Shown here one piece after another: positions 1-10,852 of a DNA stretch of 64,000 bases (positions within the stretch are counted from its first letter, which is position 1; each line of letters opens with the position of its first letter). Below the pieces are notes generated by a model. The model had not been told where the DNA came from and ran no database searches. It worked only from the letters and a program-made list of their open reading frames with translations. The stretch covers positions 1 through 64,000 of the forward strand of contig NZ_JABRXE010000008.1 of the NCBI RefSeq assembly GCF_018982945.1, read 5' to 3'. Made by a program: the position numbers and the translations under genes. This DNA comes from Anaerostipes faecalis. GTDB taxonomy: Bacteria > Bacillota > Clostridia > Lachnospirales > Lachnospiraceae.

Positions 1-834
1 ATATTTTCTGTTCATTCTTTTTAATGTTGCATCGCATCCACTTTGTAAAGATAAATGGAAATGAGGACAAAAACTTTGAATTTTGCTTAATCGTTTTACA
101 ACTTCAGGCGTAATAAATCCAGGTTCAAGTGAACCAAGACGGATTCTTTTCACCTGAGAAATCTCTGAAATAGCTTCCAGCAGATCAATTAAAGATGTAT
201 TCCCGATATCCACACCGTATGAGGTAACATGAATTCCTGTAATCACGAATTCCTGACACCCGTTTTCACATAACTGACTGATTTCTTCCAGAATCTCTTC
301 CTGACTCCTGCTTCGGACTCTCCCTCTGGCATAAGGAATAATACAGTAAGAACAGAACTGATTACATCCATCCTGTACTTTAATATACGCTCTTGTATGA
401 TCATTCAAATGATCAATATGCAATGACTCATATTCTCTGTCCTTTGCAATATCAAGAACTTCCGGACTCTGGATCCTTTCCGGAGCATAACTTTCTAAAA
501 TATGCACAAGCTCCTTTTTCTTATTATTTCCAATAATAAGATCAATATTTGTATCTTTTGATAGCTCGTCTTTTCCAACCTGCGCGTAACAACCAACTGC
601 AACTACTACAACATCAGGATTCATCTTTTTAGCCCGATGCAGCATTTGTCTGGATTTTCGCTCAGCCATATTTGTTACAGAACAAGTATTTACGATATAA
701 ATATCTGCAGCTTCTTTTGGAGATACCATAACCACTCCTGCTTCTAGAAGCATTCCCCACATGGCATCCGTTTCATACTGATTCACTTTACAGCCTAAAG
801 TAACAATTGCTGCCTTTTTTCCCTGTAAATTCAT
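1..834 (-). CDS. mtaB: tRNA threonylcarbamoyladenosine methylthiotransferase MtaB, partial (3' end outside window)
   Basis: Radical-SAM enzyme expected to convert t6A37 to ms2t6A37 in tRNAs reading ANN codons. Translating the minus strand from the ATG at 834 gives 278 codons and runs off the left edge. The start MNLQGKKAAIVTLGCKVNQY carries the first cysteine of the MTTase domain, followed by NTCSVTNMAERKSRQ and a VGCYAQ segment. The radical-SAM cluster motif reads QDGCNQFCSYCIIPYARG (CxxxCxxC), then GIHVTSYG and SLEPGF, and the sequence ends in MNRKY, so the TRAM domain is missing only because of the window edge. An AAAGGG ribosome site precedes the ATG. It is divergent from the HPr-like gene. 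MtaB is chosen over MiaB from the GCKVNQYE start; family assignment is secure. Confidence 0.93.
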   Translation of the reverse strand, partial: MNLQGKKAAIVTLGCKVNQYETDAMWGMLLEAGVVMVSPKEAADIYIVNTCSVTNMAERKSRQMLHRAKKMNPDVVVVAVGCYAQVGKDELSKDTNIDLIIGNNKKKELVHILESYAPERIQSPEVLDIAKDREYESLHIDHLNDHTRAYIKVQDGCNQFCSYCIIPYARGRVRSRSQEEILEEISQLCENGCQEFVITGIHVTSYGVDIGNTSLIDLLEAISEISQVKRIRLGSLEPGFITPEVVKRLSKIQSFCPHFHLSLQSGCDATLKRMNRKY

Positions 835-848
835 AAGTTCCCTTTCTA

Positions 849-877
849 TTGACTTTTCTTTAAAATACGAGTACACT
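849..877 (+). promoter_or_regulatory. sigma-A-type promoter for the HPr-like gene
   Basis: TTGACT at 849-854 and TACACT at 872-877 are separated by 17 nt and lie about 50 nt upstream of the start codon at 928. This is a match by eye only. Confidence 0.5.
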
Positions 878-927
878 GTCCTTATTCAAGATATCTGCTG
901 ATGCATTTCTTTTTAAGGAGTTTTGTT

Positions 928-1161
928 ATGTGTTACGCACTTATAAAATTTAATTCCATGAACGATGTATATTCATTTATCGATATCATCAATCAATTTC
1001 CTGGCGATTATGAGATCATAGACGGTCATCATGTGATAAATGCAAAATCACTTTTGAATATCCTTAGTATGAATCTTTCCAATCCATTAAAACTTACTCT
1101 GGATTCTGAACACGCCGATGATATTCTTCGTGCTATTCAGCCTTTTATTTTACATGAATAA
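928..1161 (+). CDS. HPr-like domain protein without the phospho-histidine
   Basis: 77-residue protein. I start it at ATG 928 because AAGGAG lies 7 nt upstream; the earlier in-frame ATG at 901 has no ribosome site. The segment INAKSLLNILSMNLSNPLKL matches the part of PTS HPr proteins around the regulatory serine (AKSIMGVMSL in classic HPr), and the length fits a single HPr fold. The usual N-terminal GLHARPA motif with the phosphorylated histidine is absent: the corresponding region reads MCYALIKFNSMNDVYSFI. It therefore cannot act as the normal PEP:PTS phosphocarrier; a regulatory role is inference. The last 17 nt overlap the 3' end of convergent thiI. It has its own promoter at 849-877. Confidence 0.72.
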   Translation: MCYALIKFNSMNDVYSFIDIINQFPGDYEIIDGHHVINAKSLLNILSMNLSNPLKLTLDSEHADDILRAIQPFILHE

Positions 1162-2323
1162 CTTCTGTCGTTTCAATGGCTTTTTTCATCAAATCATCTA
1201 TAACATCTTTCAGATGCTCTTCTGATTTTCTGATTCTCTTTATATTTCCTTTTGTCACAGGATGTTTTGCAACAAAAATGGTACAGCAATCTTCAAACGG
1301 CTGAATTGATGTTTCAAATGTACCGATTTTTTCAGAAATATCAACAATTTCCTGTTTGTCCATTCCAATACAAGGACGAAATACCGGCATATGACACACT
1401 TCATTTGTAATTGCAAGGTTATGAATTGTCTGACTTGCAACCTGTCCGATACTTTCTCCTGTAATCAGCGCCAGACCATCATTTTCATTTGCAAAATGCT
1501 CTGCGATCTTCATCATATAACGTCGCATGATAATTGTTAATTCATCATGTGGACATTTTTCATATATTGCAAGCTGGATATCTGTAAAATTAACAACATG
1601 AAGATTGATTGGCCCTGCATATTTTGCAACAATCTTTGCAAGATCAACAACTTTTTGCTTAGCTCTTTCGCTTGTATATGGTGGTGCGTGGAAATATGTT
1701 GCATCAATTCTGACTCCACGTTTCGCAATCATATATCCAGCCACCGGACTGTCAATTCCTCCTGATAACAGAAGCATTGCTTTCCCGTTTGTTCCAACCG
1801 GCATTCCACCCGGACCTTTAATCTCCTGAGAATAAATATAAATATATTTGCGCACTTCAATATTTACCATTACATCTGGATTATGAACATCAACTTTAAC
1901 ACCATCAAAGGCTTCCAGCATTTTTTCTCCAATATCCATATTAATTGCCATGGAATTCATCGGAAACTGTTTGTCCCCTCTTCTTGCATGAACTTTAAAT
2001 GTAAAATTCTTTACCGGATATTGTTCATCGATAAATGTAAGTACAGTTTTTCTAAGATTCTCAATATCTTTGGTTTCTTCTACGACCATCGGACAGATTC
2101 CAACGATACCAAACACTTTCTGTAAAGCTTCTACAGCTTCATCATAGTCAAATTCACTTCGTCCTTCCACAAACATACGGCCGGATTCTTTTCGAACTTC
2201 AAATTCTCCTACCGGTTTCATGGCATAACGAATCTGTTTCATCAAGGCATCTTCAAACATGTATCTGTTTTTCCCCTTGATACCAATCTCGCCATATTTA
2301 ATCAAAAAGGCTGTTACCTGCAT
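1145..2323 (-). CDS. thiI: tRNA 4-thiouridine synthetase ThiI
   Basis: Transfers sulfur from a cysteine desulfurase persulfide to uridine 8 of tRNA after adenylation; in many bacteria it also serves thiamine thiazole synthesis. The 392 residues hold an N-terminal ferredoxin-like plus THUMP region (about 1-165) and a PP-loop ATP pyrophosphatase domain with LLLSGGIDSPVAGYM (SGGIDS at about 187-192). The C-terminal rhodanese domain of the E. coli enzyme is absent, as is usual in Firmicutes, so a cysteine in the catalytic domain is expected to carry the sulfur. AAAGGA precedes the ATG. The cysteine desulfurase gene ends 13 nt upstream, matching the known desulfurase-ThiI pairing. Confidence 0.95.
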   Translation of the reverse strand: MQVTAFLIKYGEIGIKGKNRYMFEDALMKQIRYAMKPVGEFEVRKESGRMFVEGRSEFDYDEAVEALQKVFGIVGICPMVVEETKDIENLRKTVLTFIDEQYPVKNFTFKVHARRGDKQFPMNSMAINMDIGEKMLEAFDGVKVDVHNPDVMVNIEVRKYIYIYSQEIKGPGGMPVGTNGKAMLLLSGGIDSPVAGYMIAKRGVRIDATYFHAPPYTSERAKQKVVDLAKIVAKYAGPINLHVVNFTDIQLAIYEKCPHDELTIIMRRYMMKIAEHFANENDGLALITGESIGQVASQTIHNLAITNEVCHMPVFRPCIGMDKQEIVDISEKIGTFETSIQPFEDCCTIFVAKHPVTKGNIKRIRKSEEHLKDVIDDLMKKAIETTEVIHVK

Positions 2324-2336
2324 TTTTTCTTCCTTT

Positions 2337-3482
2337 CTATCTTCTCACAAATCTTCGAAGCATTGGAACCAGTTCCTTTAACGCTTCTATGGTTTCATCT
2401 ACTTCTTCTTTTGTATTTTCTACAGAAAAACTAAATCTCAACGTTCCATCTTTAAAATCATCAGAAATTCCTATAGCATTTAAAGTACCGCTGACTGCCT
2501 GCTTTTTATTGGAAGAACAGGCAGAACCTGACGAAACATAGACACCTCTATCCTCCAGAGCATGTAAAAGAACTTCACTTCGAAGTCCTTTGAAACTGAT
2601 ACTTGCCACATGAGGAGCCTCACCTGAATTGTCTTTGATATCATCAATCTCTTTAACTTTTTCCTGAAAATACTCTTTGACCTGACGGATTTTATCAGCA
2701 TTTTCATAATGATTAGCTATCATTTTCTCGCATGCACATCCTAGTCCTGCAATTCCAGGTACATTTTCTGTTCCTGAACGCATTCCCTTTTGCTGGCCTC
2801 CGCCAAAAATAATAGGCTGTATCTTAGTCCCTTCTTTTATATATAAGAACCCGATACCTTTTGGACCATGAATCTTATGTCCACTCATGGACAATAGATC
2901 AATATTCATATTCTTAGGAATAACCGGTATTTTCCCATATGCCTGAATGGCATCCACATGGAAAATCGTTCCCGGATTTACGGATTTTATGATTTTCCCT
3001 ATTTCCTCAATCGGCTCTACAGCACCGATTTCATTATTTACCATCATACAGGAAACCAGAATTGTATCTGGCCGAATGGCTTCTTTCAATTGATCAATTT
3101 TTACGATTCCTTTTTCATCCACATCCAGATAGGTAACTTCAAATCCCTGTTCTTCCAGATGAAACATTGGCTCATATACAGAAGCATGTTCAATCCTAGT
3201 CGTGATAATATGCTTTCCTTTTCTATGATTTGCCATTGCTGTACCTATAATGGCCGTATTGTTAGATTCTGTCCCGCCTGATGTAAAAAGGATTTCCTTA
3301 GGCTTAGCTTTTAATGATTTTGCTATAATATCCTGGGCCCCTTTTATAATATTTTCTGCTTCAATTCCTTTTAAATGCTTTGCAGATGGATTTCCGTATG
3401 TGACTTCCATTGCCTGCTCCATGGCAGTCATTACCTCTGGAAATACTTTTGTTGTTGCCGCATTGTCAAAATAAATGCTCAT
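2337..3482 (-). CDS. cysteine desulfurase (NifS/IscS family), probable sulfur donor for ThiI
   Basis: PLP enzyme that removes sulfur from L-cysteine to form an enzyme persulfide. The 381 residues show the family landmarks in order: YFDNAATTKVFPEV at the N terminus, FTSGGTESNNTAI, HVDAIQAYGKIP, SMSGHKIHGPKGIGFLY with the PLP lysine, and SSGSACSS with the active-site cysteine. It lies between rsmE and thiI. Its ATG overlaps the rsmE stop by 4 nt (ATGA), and it uses a GGAGG site inside rsmE. Position next to thiI suggests the dedicated ThiI partner (NifZ type) rather than the general Fe-S assembly enzyme, since no iscU-like scaffold follows. Family is certain; partner assignment is inferred. Confidence 0.92.
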   Translation of the reverse strand: MSIYFDNAATTKVFPEVMTAMEQAMEVTYGNPSAKHLKGIEAENIIKGAQDIIAKSLKAKPKEILFTSGGTESNNTAIIGTAMANHRKGKHIITTRIEHASVYEPMFHLEEQGFEVTYLDVDEKGIVKIDQLKEAIRPDTILVSCMMVNNEIGAVEPIEEIGKIIKSVNPGTIFHVDAIQAYGKIPVIPKNMNIDLLSMSGHKIHGPKGIGFLYIKEGTKIQPIIFGGGQQKGMRSGTENVPGIAGLGCACEKMIANHYENADKIRQVKEYFQEKVKEIDDIKDNSGEAPHVASISFKGLRSEVLLHALEDRGVYVSSGSACSSNKKQAVSGTLNAIGISDDFKDGTLRFSFSVENTKEEVDETIEALKELVPMLRRFVRR

Positions 3483-4249
3483 CTTGATTCCTCCAAACCT
3501 ATGGAAGATTTATCTTCTTCCAGTGTAAACATCAGAATCGATAACATAGCCATTCCAGCAGTTTCTGTTCGAAGAATTCTTTTCCCAAGGGTCATAGTTT
3601 TCCCTCCTGTCTCTCTTGCTGCAGCAATTTCTTCTTCTTCAAAACCGCCTTCCGGGCCAATGATGATTCCAATGGATTTCTTCTTTTTTGCCTGTAAAAG
3701 AAGTTCTTTTGAATATGTTATTCCTTTTACTTCTTCATATGGAACTAATAACATATCCAGTTCTTTTGCCTCCTCCAAGGCTTCTTTATATGATTTTACC
3801 TGAGATACTTCTGGAATAATTCCTCTTTTTGACTGCTTTGCTGCACTTAGTGCAATCCCATTCCAACGTTCTGTCTTCTTTTTTGCTTTCTTCTCATCCA
3901 GCTTTACAACACATCGTTTCATCCGTACCGGAACAATCTTTGTCACTCCTAGTTCAACTGCCTTTTGAATAATGAATTCCATCTTATCTCCTTTAGGCAG
4001 ACCCTGATATAAAATTATCTCAGTTCCTAATTCTGTTTCCATCCCGTGAATATCCAGAATTCTCGCCTTGATTTTATCAGATGCAAATTCTTCCAGACTG
4101 CATTCATATTCTAAATCTGTTTCACAGCTTAAAAATACCTTATCTCCTTCTTTCATTCGAAGAACATTTTTTATATGATTCACATCTTCCCCGAGAATCA
4201 ATACATATCCATCCTGTATCTGATCTTTCTTGATAAAAAAACGGTACAT
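3479..4249 (-). CDS. rsmE: 16S rRNA (uracil1498-N3)-methyltransferase RsmE
   Basis: SPOUT-class methyltransferase that makes m3U1498 in the 30S decoding region using S-adenosylmethionine. It is 256 residues long, normal for the family. The N-terminal PUA-like domain (MYRFFIKKDQ, HIKNVLRMKEGD) is followed by ALSAAKQSKRGIIPEV and the SAM knot motif IGIIIGPEGGFEEEEI plus LGKRILRTETAGM near the C terminus. It sits 4 nt downstream of prmA and overlaps the desulfurase start by 4 nt, so prmA-rsmE-desulfurase-thiI form one operon. An AGAGG site lies upstream of the ATG. Confidence 0.95.
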   Translation of the reverse strand: MYRFFIKKDQIQDGYVLILGEDVNHIKNVLRMKEGDKVFLSCETDLEYECSLEEFASDKIKARILDIHGMETELGTEIILYQGLPKGDKMEFIIQKAVELGVTKIVPVRMKRCVVKLDEKKAKKKTERWNGIALSAAKQSKRGIIPEVSQVKSYKEALEEAKELDMLLVPYEEVKGITYSKELLLQAKKKKSIGIIIGPEGGFEEEEIAAARETGGKTMTLGKRILRTETAGMAMLSILMFTLEEDKSSIGLEESR

Positions 4250-4253
4250 ACAT

Positions 4254-5213
4254 TTACCTCTTCTTGGCAGTCATGGAAACCCAGTCTTTCATTCTTCTTG
4301 TTTCCACGATTTCAAAGCCAAAAGTATTCAGTTTATCGGCTATTTCCTGTTCTTTTGAATCTATTATTCCGGAAATTACAAAAACTCCATCTTCTGTCAT
4401 AAACTGATCTACAATCTCAATCAATGGAGAAATGACATCTGCTAAAATATTAGCAACAACTACAGGATAACATTTACTTCCCAGTGATTTTGCAAAATCA
4501 TCATCTTCCAGAATATTTCCCTGATATACATCATAACAGTCTTTTGATAAATGGTTCACTTCAAAGTTTTCCATTGTGGCAGTGATAGCATGAGGATCTA
4601 TGTCTGTCAATACTGCATGACTGGCTCCCAGTTTCATTCCGATAATAGATAAAATACCACTTCCGCATCCAACATCTAAAATCTTTGTATCTTCCTTAAT
4701 ATAAGGTTTCATTCCTTCGATACAAAGCTTTGTTGTTTCATGAGAACCTGTTCCAAAAGCTGTTCCAGGATCAATTTCTACAACAATCTGGTTATCTTTC
4801 ACATTTTCCAAAGTTTCCCAGGTCGGTTTTATCACAATCTGGTCATCCAGCTGGATTGGTTTAAAAAACTTTTTCCAGTTATTGACCCAGTCTTCTTCTT
4901 TGGTCTTATCAAAAGAGATAGTTCCCGGCCCAATATCCATAAATTCTTTCAGACGTTCCAGCATCTGACGAATCTCCATAGTGATTGCTTCCAGATTCTC
5001 TTCCTCATCAAAATAACAGCTGATTTTAGCTGTTCCGTCATCAGGTGCAATATCATCTGGCAGAAGATCTACATACATTACTTTCATTTCTTCTTCTGTC
5101 AATGATACATGATCTTCAACTTCTACTCCTGTTGCTCCTAATTCAGTCAGTTCATAACTAATCATATCTTCTGCTGATGTCAGCGTATCAATCGTAATCT
5201 TATTCCATCCCAT
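4254..5213 (-). CDS. prmA: ribosomal protein L11 methyltransferase PrmA
   Basis: SAM-dependent enzyme trimethylating L11 of the large ribosomal subunit. The 319 residues have an N-terminal L11-binding domain with an insertion rich in acidic residues (about 30-90), then WVNNWKKFFKPIQ, the family motif DPGTAFGTGSHETTKLC, and the Rossmann motif ILDVGCGSGILSIIGMKLGA. The NPP-like catalytic loop appears as VVANILADVI. AAAGGAG precedes the ATG. It is the first gene of the prmA-rsmE-desulfurase-thiI operon; in many Firmicutes prmA follows dnaJ, and here the dnaK-dnaJ operon is indeed next upstream, separated by one small gene. Confidence 0.95.
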   Translation of the reverse strand: MGWNKITIDTLTSAEDMISYELTELGATGVEVEDHVSLTEEEMKVMYVDLLPDDIAPDDGTAKISCYFDEEENLEAITMEIRQMLERLKEFMDIGPGTISFDKTKEEDWVNNWKKFFKPIQLDDQIVIKPTWETLENVKDNQIVVEIDPGTAFGTGSHETTKLCIEGMKPYIKEDTKILDVGCGSGILSIIGMKLGASHAVLTDIDPHAITATMENFEVNHLSKDCYDVYQGNILEDDDFAKSLGSKCYPVVVANILADVISPLIEIVDQFMTEDGVFVISGIIDSKEQEIADKLNTFGFEIVETRRMKDWVSMTAKKR

Positions 5214-5351
5214 GAGATATTACTCCTTTAAAGTTTCTCGAAATCATAATATATCAATTTAAAAGTGTAACATAAAAGAGAATTGGAAACAAGAGATTTG
5301 CTCCATTTTATCTAGTCTGCTCTTAAGTCAACTTATGTTAACTATAACATA

Positions 5352-5386
5352 AAAATGGCATGATATTTAATTATCACACCATTTTT
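5352..5386 (-). terminator. intrinsic terminator after the 92-codon gene
   Basis: Inverted repeat AAAATGG...CCATTTT with 13 paired positions on the minus strand (two G-U) and an 8-9 nt loop, followed on that strand by TTTTATGTTATA. It lies just downstream of the small gene ending at 5411. Confidence 0.6.
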
Positions 5387-5410
5387 AAACAATAAATTAA
5401 TTTCTTTTCC

Positions 5411-5689
5411 TTAAATGTAGTTCATTCTACAACGCCCTATCTGACCATATAGTTCTTTATATTTTCTTCTCATAATATGAACAATTTCATGGAGAGATAC
5501 AGGATCCTGCTGCCTGACTTCTTTCTTAACCATTTCCTTGATTACTGCATCAAATGCAGCTTTCATAGATGAATACTTTCCAATGATTTCATAAATATTT
5601 CGATGAAGTTCAGCATCATATGTTTTGACTAATAATATATATGTTTCCTTCTTAATCTGTATATAATAATTTCCTTTTATATGCAACAT
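5411..5689 (-). CDS. small conserved-looking hypothetical protein
   Basis: 92 residues, no family recognised. It is treated as real because AAAGGAG lies 9 nt upstream of the ATG, a terminator follows at 5352-5386, and nothing else occupies the gap between the dnaJ operon and prmA. The sequence is basic, with two beta-like stretches at the N terminus (YYIQIKKETYILLVKTYD), a helical middle (SSMKAAFDAVIKEMVKKEV) and a basic C-terminal helix (IMRRKYKELYGQIGRC). There is no signal peptide or membrane segment. Two residues short of the C terminus of interest are isolated: a single cysteine near the end is unlikely to bind metal on its own. No function is proposed. Confidence 0.6.
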   Translation of the reverse strand: MLHIKGNYYIQIKKETYILLVKTYDAELHRNIYEIIGKYSSMKAAFDAVIKEMVKKEVRQQDPVSLHEIVHIMRRKYKELYGQIGRCRMNYI

Positions 5690-5864
5690 CGTTATAATCT
5701 CCTTTCATTTTGGATTATTGGCATTATAACCTATTATTGTATACAATTTGTGTCATAAAGATTATCTCTTTTTAAAATTTTTCTTAAGAAATTATGATTT
5801 ACATCAGATTATTTCCATATAAAGGAAATTTATACATGTCATCATATAATATGAAAATATAAAA

Positions 5865-5892
5865 CTCCTCACAGATTAATATCTGTGAGGAG
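5865..5892 (-). terminator. terminator of the hrcA-grpE-dnaK-dnaJ operon
   Basis: Perfect 12-bp stem CTCCTCACAGAT / ATCTGTGAGGAG with a TAAT loop. The minus strand continues TTTTATATTTT. It lies 15 nt past the dnaJ stop. Confidence 0.85.
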
Positions 5893-5907
5893 TCATCATC
5901 TTTTGGT

Positions 5908-7056
5908 TTATTTTTTATGTTTTCCAAAAAATCCTTTATGCTCTTCCTTTTTAGGAACTTCTCCCATAGCTTCCTGGAATTTCTGAAGTGCTGCTCTCTG
6001 CTCTCCACTTAAATGTTCTGGTACCTGAACAACTAATGTAACATAGTGATCTCCTCGAACATTTTTATTTCGAACCGCTGGCACACCTTTACCTTTTAAT
6101 CGGATTCTTGTGTCCGTCTGAGTTCCAGGTTTGATGGTATATTCATATGGGCCATCCACTGTAGGAATTTTTATTGTAGCTCCCAGTGCAGCCTGCGTAA
6201 AGGAAATTGGCTCTGTAGAATAAATGGTTGTATCCTGACGCTGGAATTTAGGATGACGTTCTACAATAACTTCTACCAGAAGGTCTCCTCTTGGTCCTCC
6301 ATTTACTCCAGGCTCTCCTTTTCCACGAATTCTGATACTCTGCCCATTATCGATACCTGCCGGCACAGTAACCTCTATGGTCTTACGACTGCTGGTATAT
6401 CCTGTTCCATGACATTCCGGACATTTTTCTTTTATGACTTTTCCTGTTCCATGACATTCCGGACAGGTCTGTACATTCTGAACAGTTCCAAACATTGACT
6501 GCTGAGTATAAACTATCTGACCTCGGCCTCCACATTTCGGACAGGTTTCCGGACTTGTTCCGGCTTTCGCTCCTGTTCCATGACAGGAACTACATTCATC
6601 CTTTAATGTGATTTCAATTTTCTTTGATGTACCAAAAACGGCTTCTTCAAAAGTAACATGAATTCTTGCACGGACATGTGCACCCTGTGCAGGACGATTC
6701 TGCTGTCTGGCACCGCCTCTCTGACCGCCGCCAAACATACTTCCGAAAATATCACCAAAAATATCACCCATGTCTCCGCCGAAATCAAATCCGCCGAATC
6801 CGCCACCGTTAAATCCGCCGGCTCCCTGTTCAAAGGCAGCATGACCAAACTGGTCATACTGCGCTTTTTTCTCAGAATCACTTAACACTTCATATGCTTC
6901 AGAAGCTTCTTTAAATTTTGCTTCTGCTTCTTTGTCTCCTGGATTAGTATCAGGATGATATTTCTTTGCAAGTTTTCGGTAGGCTTTTTTAATGTCTGAC
7001 TGTGAAGCATTCCGGTCTACACCAAGTACTTCATAATAATCTCTTTTATCTGCCAT
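5908..7056 (-). CDS. dnaJ: co-chaperone DnaJ (Hsp40)
   Basis: Stimulates DnaK ATPase and delivers unfolded substrates. The 382 residues have the full class I layout: J domain with HPD at 34-36 (KYHPDTNPG), a Gly/Phe-rich linker (about 75-120), four CxxCxGxG zinc repeats ([32 protein letters not shown]), and the two beta-sandwich substrate domains ending in a lysine-rich tail. It starts 22 nt after dnaK and ends at a strong terminator. Expression is expected to follow HrcA/CIRCE control of the whole operon. Confidence 0.97.
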   Translation of the reverse strand: MADKRDYYEVLGVDRNASQSDIKKAYRKLAKKYHPDTNPGDKEAEAKFKEASEAYEVLSDSEKKAQYDQFGHAAFEQGAGGFNGGGFGGFDFGGDMGDIFGDIFGSMFGGGQRGGARQQNRPAQGAHVRARIHVTFEEAVFGTSKKIEITLKDECSSCHGTGAKAGTSPETCPKCGGRGQIVYTQQSMFGTVQNVQTCPECHGTGKVIKEKCPECHGTGYTSSRKTIEVTVPAGIDNGQSIRIRGKGEPGVNGGPRGDLLVEVIVERHPKFQRQDTTIYSTEPISFTQAALGATIKIPTVDGPYEYTIKPGTQTDTRIRLKGKGVPAVRNKNVRGDHYVTLVVQVPEHLSGEQRAALQKFQEAMGEVPKKEEHKGFFGKHKK

Positions 7057-7078
7057 ATTCGTCTACCTTCTCTTTATC

Positions 7079-8944
<1,866 letters not shown>

Positions 8945-9000
8945 CTATTTCCTCCTAAAATCTATCTAAAATTTATAAAACAATATATCGCCTGACGGCT

Positions 9001-9576
9001 TTAATTTGCTACTTTTACCATACTGTGGCGAAGTACGTTTTCTTTGTACATGTATCCTTTTTGCAATTCTTCTGCTACAACATTCTCGCCATATGCTTCA
9101 TCTTCTATATGCATCACTGCATTGTGGAGATTTGCATCAAATTCTTTTCCTTCTGCATCCATGGCAGAAACTCCAAGATCATCAAATACAGACATTAACT
9201 GTTTGTAAATCTGCTGTATTCCCTGAACAAATGCTGTATCTTTTTCTTCTTCAGAAACTGCATCCAGCCCTCGCTCAAAATTGTCGATTACTGGAAGAAG
9301 TTTTTCCAGGACTCCCATAGCGCCCATATCATAGCGCTGTGTTGCTTCCTTTGCTGTACGCTTTCTAGCATTTTCAAATTCTGCCATCAGTCTCTGATAT
9401 TTGTCTTTCCAGTCAGCAATTTCTGCTTCCAGTTTTGCTGTCTGATCTTCCTCAGTTTCTTCCTTTGGAGTTTCCTCCTTGGAATCTTCTTTTACTGTTT
9501 CTGGTTCTTCTATATTTTTCGCAGTTTCTTCTACGTCTTTTTCTTCTTCCTGAATATTCTTTTCTTGTTCTTTCAT
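9001..9576 (-). CDS. grpE: nucleotide exchange factor GrpE
   Basis: Releases ADP from DnaK. I start it at ATG 9576 (MKEQEKNIQEEEK, 191 residues): GAAAGGA lies at suitable spacing, and the longer in-frame version beginning at 9621 would overlap the hrcA 3' end. The first ~60 residues are almost entirely charged and low-complexity. A long helix follows (LEAEIADWKDKYQRLMAEFE), then the conserved RKRTAKE segment and the C-terminal beta domain with DANLHNAVMHIEDE and GYMYKENVLRHSMVKV. It lies between hrcA (16-nt gap) and dnaK. Confidence 0.95.
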   Translation of the reverse strand: MKEQEKNIQEEEKDVEETAKNIEEPETVKEDSKEETPKEETEEDQTAKLEAEIADWKDKYQRLMAEFENARKRTAKEATQRYDMGAMGVLEKLLPVIDNFERGLDAVSEEEKDTAFVQGIQQIYKQLMSVFDDLGVSAMDAEGKEFDANLHNAVMHIEDEAYGENVVAEELQKGYMYKENVLRHSMVKVAN

Positions 9577-9592
9577 TCCTTCACTTCCTTTC

Positions 9593-10624
9593 TCAGGTTT
9601 TTTCTCTAAAAATATCGTCAAGTTCTTCTGTAAGATCCTTCAAAGTCTTTACAACCTTTCGGTAATCCATACGTTTTGGTCCGATGATTCCCACCGTTCC
9701 TGTGCCGCCCTCTGCAAGCTCATAGGTTGCAGTTACAATGCTGCAGTCTTTCATATTCTGTACCGGTGATTCTTCTCCGATGTATACCTGTATTCCATGA
9801 TGATTGTCATCCTGACCTAATGTAGTATCCACCAGCTTCGTTAATGCCTTTTTCTCCACTAATGTGTCCAGAATCTCTGTTGCCCGATCCGGATTACCAA
9901 GTTCAGGATATCTCAGGATATTGGAAGCACCTCCTGTGTATATTTCCATTCGGTCTGCTTCATGAATCGTTTTGGCAACTTCTTCTAAAATCCGCTCCAA
10001 AACATCCTGTCGGATTCCAGCCTGATCACGCATCGTCTGAATCAGTTCCAGATTAATATCTCGTAAAGAAAGTCCCTGCAGAAATGTATTCAACAATACA
10101 TTCAGCTTCAAAACATCTTCATTAGACAATGGTTCCTCTACAGAAATCATTTTATTCTTCACAATGTTCCCTTGTGTCACTATAACTGCCAGCAAATGTC
10201 TGTGATCTACCTGAGACAGCTGTACGAATTTTAATGTTACATTCTGATAATGAGGCGAAGAAACCATTGTTGCATAATTCGTATTGCTTGCCAGTACATT
10301 AGCCACCTGTTTCAATAAGACTTCCATCTTATCTACTTTTTGAATTAATGCCTGTTTTTCTTCATGATCAGTTTCTCTCTCCATCATCAGCTGATCTACA
10401 TAAAAACGATATCCTGCATCGGAAGGAATCCTACCTGCTGACGTGTGAGGCTGCAGAATAAATCCCATATCCTCCAGATCCGCCATCTCATTACGAATGG
10501 TAGCTGAGCTAAGCTTCAGATCCGGATGTTTGGAAATGGTTCTTGATCCTACCGGCTCACCAGTTTCGAGATAATTGGCAATAATCGCTTTTAATATTAA
10601 CTTTTTACGATCATTCAATTCCAT
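9593..10624 (-). CDS. hrcA: heat-inducible transcription repressor HrcA
   Basis: Represses class I heat-shock genes by binding CIRCE; its activity depends on GroEL folding. The 343 residues begin with a winged-helix domain (ELNDRKKLILKAIIANYLET) containing GEPVGSRTISK and LSSATIRNEMADLEDMG, then a GAF-like domain and the family C-terminal motif GTGTVGIIGPKRMDYRKVV. It is the first gene of the operon, behind a perfect CIRCE element at 10643-10669, so it is autoregulated. Confidence 0.97.
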   Translation of the reverse strand: MELNDRKKLILKAIIANYLETGEPVGSRTISKHPDLKLSSATIRNEMADLEDMGFILQPHTSAGRIPSDAGYRFYVDQLMMERETDHEEKQALIQKVDKMEVLLKQVANVLASNTNYATMVSSPHYQNVTLKFVQLSQVDHRHLLAVIVTQGNIVKNKMISVEEPLSNEDVLKLNVLLNTFLQGLSLRDINLELIQTMRDQAGIRQDVLERILEEVAKTIHEADRMEIYTGGASNILRYPELGNPDRATEILDTLVEKKALTKLVDTTLGQDDNHHGIQVYIGEESPVQNMKDCSIVTATYELAEGGTGTVGIIGPKRMDYRKVVKTLKDLTEELDDIFREKT

Positions 10625-10642
10625 ATCTTTCCCTCCCTGTTA

Positions 10643-10669
10643 TTAGCACTCAATAACACTGAGTGCTAA
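10643..10669. promoter_or_regulatory. CIRCE operator (HrcA binding site)
   Basis: TTAGCACTC, a 9-nt spacer, then GAGTGCTAA: an exact match to the CIRCE consensus. It lies 18 nt before the hrcA start and just downstream of the promoter. Confidence 0.98.
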
Positions 10670-10680
10670 CATCTATGTTT

Positions 10681-10709
10681 AAGGTATCACTTTTGTTTTT
10701 TATTGTCAA
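10681..10709 (-). promoter_or_regulatory. promoter of the hrcA operon
   Basis: On the minus strand TTGACA (10704-10709) and TACCTT (10681-10686) are 17 nt apart, placing the start of transcription at the edge of CIRCE. Confidence 0.65.
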
Positions 10710-10800
10710 CCTTTTCTAAACATTTTTTTGAAATTTTTCTAATCTATTCTGAAGCATAAAATGATATTTGCGTTCAGACATAAAACTTTAGAATACAACA

Positions 10801-10838
10801 AGCTGCCACAGTCCTTAAAACCAAGGACTGTGGCAGCT
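10801..10838. terminator. long perfect hairpin, probable terminator
   Basis: 16-bp perfect stem (AGCTGCCACAGTCCTT and its complement) with a 6-nt AAAACC loop, in the gap between the hrcA promoter and the small membrane-protein gene. T-rich sequence follows on the plus strand; on the minus strand only TGTTGTATTCT follows, so it may act mainly as an insulator for the 10853 gene. Confidence 0.6.
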
Positions 10839-10852
10839 AATTTCTTCATTTT

